From assembly GCF_963678635.1 (NCBI RefSeq), contig NC_087070.1, positions 38,516,600-38,580,599 on the forward strand: a stretch of DNA of 64,000 nt. The letters run 5' to 3'. Under the pieces are notes generated by a model. The model made no database searches. It was not told where the DNA came from and saw nothing but the letters and a program-made list of their open reading frames with translations. Positions 58,082 through 64,000 of the stretch are shown piece after piece; within the stretch, counting starts at the first letter, position 1; each line of letters opens with the position of its first letter. This DNA comes from Symsagittifera roscoffensis. Taxonomy: Eukaryota > Xenacoelomorpha > Acoela > Convolutidae. Made by a program: the position numbers and the translations under genes.

Positions 58082-58481
58082 GGTGAGGATCTAGGGTTTT
58101 CTTTTTTCTCGAGGGGGGGGGGGGGTTTGGGGATTTTCAAAAAATATTTGAAAATTGATCAAATTGATATTTTGAGCTCTCTCAGATCACTATAAAGACC
58201 CCATTTGGACCAAAGTCTCTGCGTCGCAGGTAAATTTGGCGCCAAAGGCGGAATTAGTGATGAAACCGCATTTTTTGCTCAAAATTTTCCAAAAATTGCC
58301 CAAATACGATTGTTGGACTGTTTTTGGCGCACAAAATTCGGCAAAACAGGGTCGATGTAGAGATTTGAGAGAGCTCAGAAAATCAATTCAAAAAAGGACG
58401 ACAAAACAGTTCTGTGAAAATATCCAACCCCCCCCCCCCCCCCCCCCCCCCACCTTCAAGAAAAACCTAGATCCGCCCCTG
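58082..58481. mobile_element. hAT-like MITE related to 47416, in duplication copy 1
   Basis: Left end GGTGAGGATCTAGGGTTTTC with a G-run (about 58115), right end C-run (about 58428-58452) and AAACCTAGATCCGCCCCTG. The subterminal blocks GAGCTCTCTCAGATCAC and GATTTGAGAGAGCTCAG are inverted, and the first is shared with 47510. The left tip is eroded and no target duplication is clear. Confidence 0.75.
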
Positions 58482-59223
58482 GAAGGAAGCATAGCATTTA
58501 GTTGCCCAATCTAAGTTGCAAGCACAAAGCTGTTTTTTTTGTTTGTCATTATATTCATTTTTGAAATGCATAAATTATAGACAAGAAAATTACCTTCAAC
58601 CGTGAATATTTGTCAACTTTCCTAAACATCATTTGGAGACTTAAATTTAATGAAAACGCTAATAATTACCGAATAAAGATCACGAAATTGAGAAATTCTT
58701 TGAAAAATTTTTCAAATTAATCATATTTCATGACTTGGAGAAAAAATTTTCGGCTTGAAGTCCCTAATTTTACTATTCGGCTTGAAGTCCCGTCGGCTTG
58801 ATGTCCGGCACCCGGTTATTATAATGGGAGATAATGTCGGGAGATAAGGTCCATAAGTTTGTTAATAGGTTGTTGTCAGGAATGACACGTTACGTTTTGA
58901 TTAGCACAAACAAGATCCAATTCTCTACCTGCAACTAGAACACAGTAATTGCAACTAGAACTTGATACTGCAACTAAAATCTATTTACAGTTCTGACTGA
59001 TAAAAAATGCAAAATGCATCATTTACATACCATTTCAAGCTGTAAACATCATTGTTATAAGTCAAGTATTTCCTTTTAAATGTAGAACAGTAGATAAAAT
59101 CCACGGTTTCAAATCAGTTGATCAGTTGCGCTTGAGAGTAAGTAAAGCACAATCAGAGCGCGAAAAGTACGAACCAAAAAAAAATAATTAACTTAATGTA
59201 TCATAGTTGTGGTCCTGACTTAC

Positions 59224-59400
59224 TGCTGATGCAGGTGAAACTGGAGGAACTCCTTCAGATGTGTGAACAGAATGGCAATTGAGGTAGAGGCGGAGTCGGC
59301 ATAAGACACAGAATGATCCCACGTGAACACACCATCACACGACAACTTACCATTCACACGAACCTATCACAACACGGCACACATAATAATTCTCCGGATT
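59224..59400 (-). promoter_or_regulatory. Candidate promoter and leader exon, duplicated copy 2
   Basis: Same CCAAT box (59475-59471), leader and donor (exon end 59224) as copy 1, with only a few changes. If copy 1 is a promoter, this duplicate could be an alternative one. Confidence 0.35.
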
Positions 59401-59619
59401 TTTTTTACTTGTTCCGCCCAATATAACAAATCTCAAAAACTCAAAGCAGAAGTGAAAATGCTCCAATCTGATTGGTTTAAATTGAACTCGTCCGCCAAAA
59501 ACAGATGAAATCATGCGTTAAATTTACAAGAGGAGCGCTTTTGGGTAAATATGGTAAGAGTTAAAGAAGAGACCCCTTACGCGCACGCCGATACTTTTCA
59601 AACCCACTCCCAAAACTAC

Positions 59620-59754
59620 CTGTTTTATGTAGCCATTGATATCAAAAACTACGATTAAAATAAACAAAGGATCACTTCTTAGCTTCAAAAAACTGCTTTT
59701 TTGGCAACGGGGAGGCATCGAGAATTTCAAGAGAGAGAAGAGGGCAGATTTTTG
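59620..59754 (-). CDS. Candidate exon of unknown function, copy 2
   Basis: Duplicate of 56022-56156 with one visible residue change (VVFDIN instead of VVIDIN); same acceptor and donor. Confidence 0.28.
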
Positions 59755-60704
59755 CTGAAAGGAAACAAAACAATTTGGTAAAATCTATTGAACCCACTAA
59801 CATAAACGTATGTTAGAGGCAACCTTCGAAATACTCATCGCAAATTCTGTAGATCCGCCGTGAATTTTCTAGATACTGACCGCTTTAAAAATTTTGAATT
59901 AATATAAAAGTCATTTAAAAAACAATTTAAACGACAATAGGGATTCGATGCAATTTTTAATAAGTTTTAATATAATGGTAGGAAATTAGTAGATAACGCG
60001 AATCCACTTAATATTTGGGTGAAAGTAATAGCCGAATACAAAGTTCCTTTGCAATTTAAGTGTTTGCAATGAAATTCTGCCAACTGATGAAGCTTATTAT
60101 TTAAGAATGTCTTATAAAAATTTTTAGTTCAAGAATGATTATGACAATGACGAGAAAGTACCCAAGAAAAGAACAAATCTGACAATGAAAACGAACTTCA
60201 CTGATTTCCATTTCACGAAACAGTATAGCAAAAACAACTCACATCTAGAAACGGTTTGGTTCTCACAATGCAGCTTAACTAAAGGCGCAAATCAAATCAT
60301 CAGAAAAAGTTGAAACCATTGCGACAAAAAAATTGTTCGCAAAGCAAAAAACTTGAGTAGTGAGTAAAAACAAAAAAATCAAAAAAGAGCTCTAACATGA
60401 AAAAACAATAAGAAAATATATAAGCATTCAAGACACTCAACTTAAAATAAGAAACAGGCAGAAACTTCGGTACTTGCAAATCATACTTCTAGTGCCTTAA
60501 ATACTTAGCCGTTGCGGCTTGATCTAGGCTACTTACTTTCACGCAATTTTTTGTAGGCATAGGGCAGCATATATCAGTTGTTGCTTTTTAATAAAGCGGA
60601 TATAACTAGATCATGATATTTATTGAACAACTAAACTTCGAACAAAAAAGTAAGAGTTGCTAAGAAAAAAGTTATGCTCGCGCGCTCTTATGTGTGAACA
60701 ACAG

Positions 60705-61315
60705 TTTACACAGAGGCGAAGCTGCGTATCGCAAACACAAGCAGTTTTTTGGAGTGAATTAAAAAAAGATAGAAATAAGCCTCAGAATTAGTAAAACCTT
60801 GCTTCGTATGGGCTTTGAACCTGCGAGCTTTGAGAGTTGGAGTCCCACGCCCTTCCCTCTAGGTCATAAACCCTTAGCAACCGGCAAACACTAGTCACAC
60901 ATACCGCAGCTACATATGCTAACAAATTCCCGATGCTATGCATCAAAAATGGCACCAAATACAAATAGACACAGTTTTGCAAGTAATTTTTTGGAATATA
61001 AACTGAAGGCATCTACACTAATTTGGCATGTAATAAACGGCAAAGCACAAAGCCACATTATGAAACAATTAAGCATTTTAATTAGTTGCGAGATATATTC
61101 AAACAGGAAAATTCTGAAATCGAGTTTTTTTTTGTTATGTTGTTTGAAACAAATAGCTTTTTTCGTTTCATTTGCTAAATGTAAGATGTATCAACGGTGA
61201 TAACTTATGACTATTCGAATGTCCAAGCACAGACTATCAAAAAGCCTTGAAGGTGCCCCAAAAGTGGCACTAATATTCGCGACTTAGATTAGAAAAAAAG
61301 AATAGTTCACTTAAA
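60705..61315 (-). repeat. tRNA-derived SINE-like unit, in duplication copy 2
   Basis: Duplicate of the unit at 57110-57720, with the tRNA-like head at 60880-60805 and the same terminus. Confidence 0.62.
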
Positions 61316-61674
61316 TAAAAACACTAAAGTTCGCTAGTGTAAAAACCCAGAAAAAAGCGAAAAACAAGAAAACTGAAGAAAAAAACAACGCTTTTATTTG
61401 AAAAATGATGAAACTTGACTCCTACATGAACACAAAATCTAATCAAATTATCAGAACCAATGCCACAAGGAAATCATTCATACAAAAACTCAAAAAACTC
61501 AGCTCGAAAAAAAGTACTGAGAAATAATTTTGAAATATATGCCTTGAAAGAAAATATCGTGTCGAAAGCTGAAAAAATTCGGAAAAAACATCATTCCACA
61601 ACGCTTTTCGAGAAACTCTTTAAATAGTGGTTCTTTTACGCTTAAGCGTCCGTATGATTTGACATCCCTAGAAC

Positions 61675-62180
61675 TAGGTGAGGATCTAGGGTTTTCTCGA
61701 GGGGGGGGGGGGGGGGGGGGTTTGGTGATTTTCAAAAATTATTCGAAAATTGATCAAATTGATTTTTTGAGCTCTCTCAGATCACTATAAAGACCCCATT
61801 TTGACCAAAGTCTCTGATTCGCAGGTAAATTTGGCGCCAAAGGTGCCTCTCGGAAAATTTTAGGTTCAGTCAGTAAGTCCTTAATTTTGCACATTTTAAC
61901 GACCCGAATTACGTCAAATAACTATTAGTTAAAATTGCATATGATCGGAAATCAGTAGCGGAATTAGGGATGAAACCGCATTTTTTGCTCGAAATTTTCC
62001 AAAAATTGCCCAAAAACGCTTGTTGAACTGTTTTTGGCGCACAAAATTCGGCAAAACAGGGTCGATGTAGAGATTTGAGAGAGCTCAGAAAATCAATTCA
62101 AAAAAGGACGACAAAAGAGTTCTGTGAAAATATCCAACCCCCCCCCCCCCGCCTTCAAGAAAAACCTAGATCCGCCCCTG
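61675..62180. mobile_element. hAT-like MITE, in duplication copy 2, with longer interior
   Basis: Same ends as the copy at 58082. It keeps about 110 bp (roughly 61840-61955, with CTCGGAAAATTTTAGG and GACCCGAATTACG) that are absent between GGCGCCAAAGG and CGGAATTAG in the other copy. The G- and C-run lengths also differ. Confidence 0.75.
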
Positions 62181-62420
62181 GAAGGAAGCATAGCATTTAG
62201 TTGCCCAATCTAAGTTGCAAGCACAAAGCTGTTTTTTTGTTTGTCATTATATTCATTTATTTAAATTTACTGTTCGCATCGGATAATGATTTCAATTAGA
62301 TTACGATGAAAGCAGCTAATCAGGAGAAGATGAAAAAAAAACGTAATACATTCATAAGAAACATACCGATTTCGCTGTCATTCCAGCAACCATTCGATTT
62401 CCAGATGAGAATAATTCGTG

Positions 62421-62640
62421 CTAAAATCTCCTTTCCAGACTAATACTGATGGTTTTCATTGAATCTGTAATTAGACCCGGATCAATAGTGCGCATTTTAT
62501 TAAAGTTAATATAATAAATTTTCTCCATAAACTCTTGTTGCTTCAAATTCAGTTTACTTTCAAGTGCCAATATGATTAAAAACTCCAATTTACTAACAAC
62601 ATAGCTCTTTAATTGTTGAAACACTAGCTCAATACACTGC
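62421..62640 (-). CDS. Candidate terminal coding segment of an unidentified gene
   Basis: A minus-strand frame from a possible acceptor (GGAGCGCAG, before about 62640) reads CIELVFQQLKSYVVSKLEFL, then ESKLNLKQQEFMEKIYYINF and PGLITDSMKTISISLERRF before a stop. Balanced amino-acid use contrasts with nearby noise frames. No homology recognised. A second donor-like GTATGT lies further along near 62365. Confidence 0.35.
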
Positions 62641-62734
62641 GCTCCTTAAAGTTAAACATGTACGTATCAATTTCGAGTAATTCTATCCTCTCACAACCCC
62701 TGAGCTGCAATTGATCATCTTCTGTTCAATTAAA

Positions 62735-62890
62735 CATACCATTCATATACATACCAATAATATAAATAACATAAATAAATACTATAAATAACATACATAC
62801 ATACCACCCATATACAACCATTAAATAAACATACCATAAATATACATACCATAATTATACATACCATCCACATGCATAAACCAACATGTA
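62735..62890. repeat. ATAC/ATAA-rich microsatellite
   Basis: Imperfect repeats of CATACATACC, CATATACATACC and AATAAACATACC. Confidence 0.8.
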
Positions 62891-62899
62891 GCACAGAAG

Positions 62900-63500
62900 G
62901 TTCCGACTATAGTCTTCAAAAAATACTATTTTTTTTCCAAATTAGTATCGTTCTTTTTGTGTGGTGTGGTAAAAAAATCTACACTAAAAAATAAAATTTA
63001 GACAAATGCGACAGTCATGGTCAAATAGGTCAATCAAAAAAACGGTTTTTGCAGAGAAAGCCGCTAAAACTTAAAACGACTAGAAAAACAAGAAAAAAAG
63101 TAAAAACTATTTTACAAAAATTCAAAATAACTTTAAAATTTTTTTTGCATAACATTTTCAAATTTTTGAAGTTTTTGATTCCTAAAAAGGCGCTAAAAAC
63201 TACTTAAATTAACTTTACTCTAAATTAAGTTTTATTGGCTTAATAAAAGCTTAAATAAGCTTTTTTAAGCCTGTACGCTCACCTTATTAGCTTCAAATTA
63301 GAATAAAAATCAATAATTTCAAAGCAGTTCTTCTCGACACAAACTTTTTTTTATAAATTTTTATCTGTGTTATCAATCACAAACAGTAAATCATTTCAGA
63401 TACGATGTTTCTCAGGGGTGAAGTTTCACTTCAAATTCCCTAAGCGAAAAGCAACCAATCAAGATTTCACGGCTGATTTGAAGAAGCTTCAGTAACATCT
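62900..63500. other. Non-coding AT-rich stretch
   Basis: Nothing supported on either strand. Confidence 0.4.
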
Positions 63501-63504
63501 CAAT

Positions 63505-63590
63505 TAAGAACATGGGGCTTCATCCCGAATTGAACCCCTGACCTACAGGGACATTAACTTCCCACCGGCCACAAATCAAAATCACTAGTA
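63505..63590 (-). repeat. tRNA-like SINE head
   Basis: On the minus strand TGTGGCCGGTGGGAAGTTAATG (A-box region) and AGGGGTTCAATTCGGGATG (B box, 63541-63524) have tRNA-like spacing. A second degenerate B-box-like word, GATCGAATCCGGCC, lies near 63860 on the same strand. Confidence 0.55.
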
Positions 63591-64000
63591 AGCCTCGCTC
63601 AATACACATACTTAGCACCATTTGCAATGCCAAAACAACCCTTGCATTGAAAACTAGCAGACAAAAAGTGAAACGAAAACCATTAGACCGAAAAAAATGT
63701 TGTCACATTTACTTGAAACTACAATGACAAATGTTTAAAGCACAAGAAAACTCCATGACGCGGGAACTAAGCCAACAAAGCGTAATATTAACGCAAGATC
63801 AATTTTTTGAAACCGATTTTTTCAGTTTGAAAAAAACAAGTCTTGGCCGGATTCGATCTGAGTGATATTAATCAAGTTGTAGGCCGGAAAAACAAAATCT
63901 GCATCAGAGTTGATAACGCTTGCTGATCGTTAATTTTAAACTCTTCATATCATTTAAACTTATTTTGAGGAACACATATTGCTAAACACAAATTTCAGCA

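Larger units (their letters stand above)
55250..58556. repeat. 3.6-kb tandem duplication, copy 1
   Basis: From TTATTATAATGGGAGATAA to ..TTTGTTTGTCATTATATTCAT the sequence recurs at an offset of 3594-3595 bp with few changes. It includes the candidate leader exon, a conserved open exon-like segment, a SINE and a hAT-like MITE. Confidence 0.93.
58817..62258. repeat. 3.6-kb tandem duplication, copy 2
   Basis: Near-identical to copy 1. It has a small local duplication at its start (GGGAGATAA twice). About 250 bp of unique sequence (58560-58815) separates the copies and ends in three CGGCTTGA(A/T)GTCC words. Confidence 0.93.

Overview
The window looks like an AT-rich animal nuclear genome. It has spliceosomal GT..AG introns, a class I phosphoinositide 3-kinase (PI3K) catalytic subunit, a Gab/DOS-like PH adaptor, a copia LTR element, a LINE, tRNA-derived SINEs, hAT-type MITEs, satellites and foldback repeats. 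I cannot name the species. No bacterial-style genes, rRNA, CRISPR or intact tRNA genes were seen.

The main gene runs on the minus strand from about 53.9 kb down to about 7.0 kb and continues off the left edge. Short exons (32-333 nt) sit in introns of up to about 8.3 kb filled with repeats. I assembled the exons by eye from splice sites, reading-frame phase and resemblance to p110. N-terminal/ABD-like exons lie at 53.87-52.46 kb, with a further ABD-to-RBD exon at 48.1 kb and weaker ones at 47.4, 38.3 and 36.5 kb. The C2 domain is at 25.68-24.85 and 20.59-20.37 kb. The helical domain and the linker to the kinase domain are at 20.13-17.27 kb. The first kinase-domain strand (PLWL) is at 8.93-8.88 kb, followed by two acidic, serine-rich exons at 8.5 and 7.3 kb. 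The catalytic core is not in the window. Phases agree at all nine junctions from the C2 exon to the last exon, and at all three junctions from the ATG exon to the ABD exon.

On the plus strand, inside the PI3K intron between the RBD-like and C2 exons, is a two-exon gene (32.46-33.97 kb). It encodes a 387-residue protein with an N-terminal PH domain and a C-terminal tyrosine motif like the SHP2-binding tail of Gab/DOS adaptors. Gab proteins recruit PI3K in known animals, so the nesting is notable.

Layout: 23-4691 is a decayed copia element with LTRs, a 5-bp target duplication and a primer site like that of Drosophila copia. 4.7-10.2 kb holds the last visible PI3K exons and foldback repeats. 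10.26-14.98 kb is a 2.35-kb tandem duplication that copied part of a minus-strand LINE, whose remainder runs to 16.6 kb. 17.2-25.7 kb holds the C2 and helical exons with direct repeats between them. 26.4-29.9 kb holds a minisatellite and an inverted repeat. 32.4-34.1 kb is the Gab-like gene. 39-48 kb holds SINEs, an 882-bp TIR element, a 2.2-kb palindrome and a hAT MITE with an 8-bp target duplication. 52.4-53.9 kb holds the PI3K 5' exons. 55.25-62.26 kb is a 3.6-kb tandem duplication carrying a candidate promoter and leader exon. 62.4-64 kb holds one unidentified candidate exon, an ATAC-rich repeat and SINE remnants.
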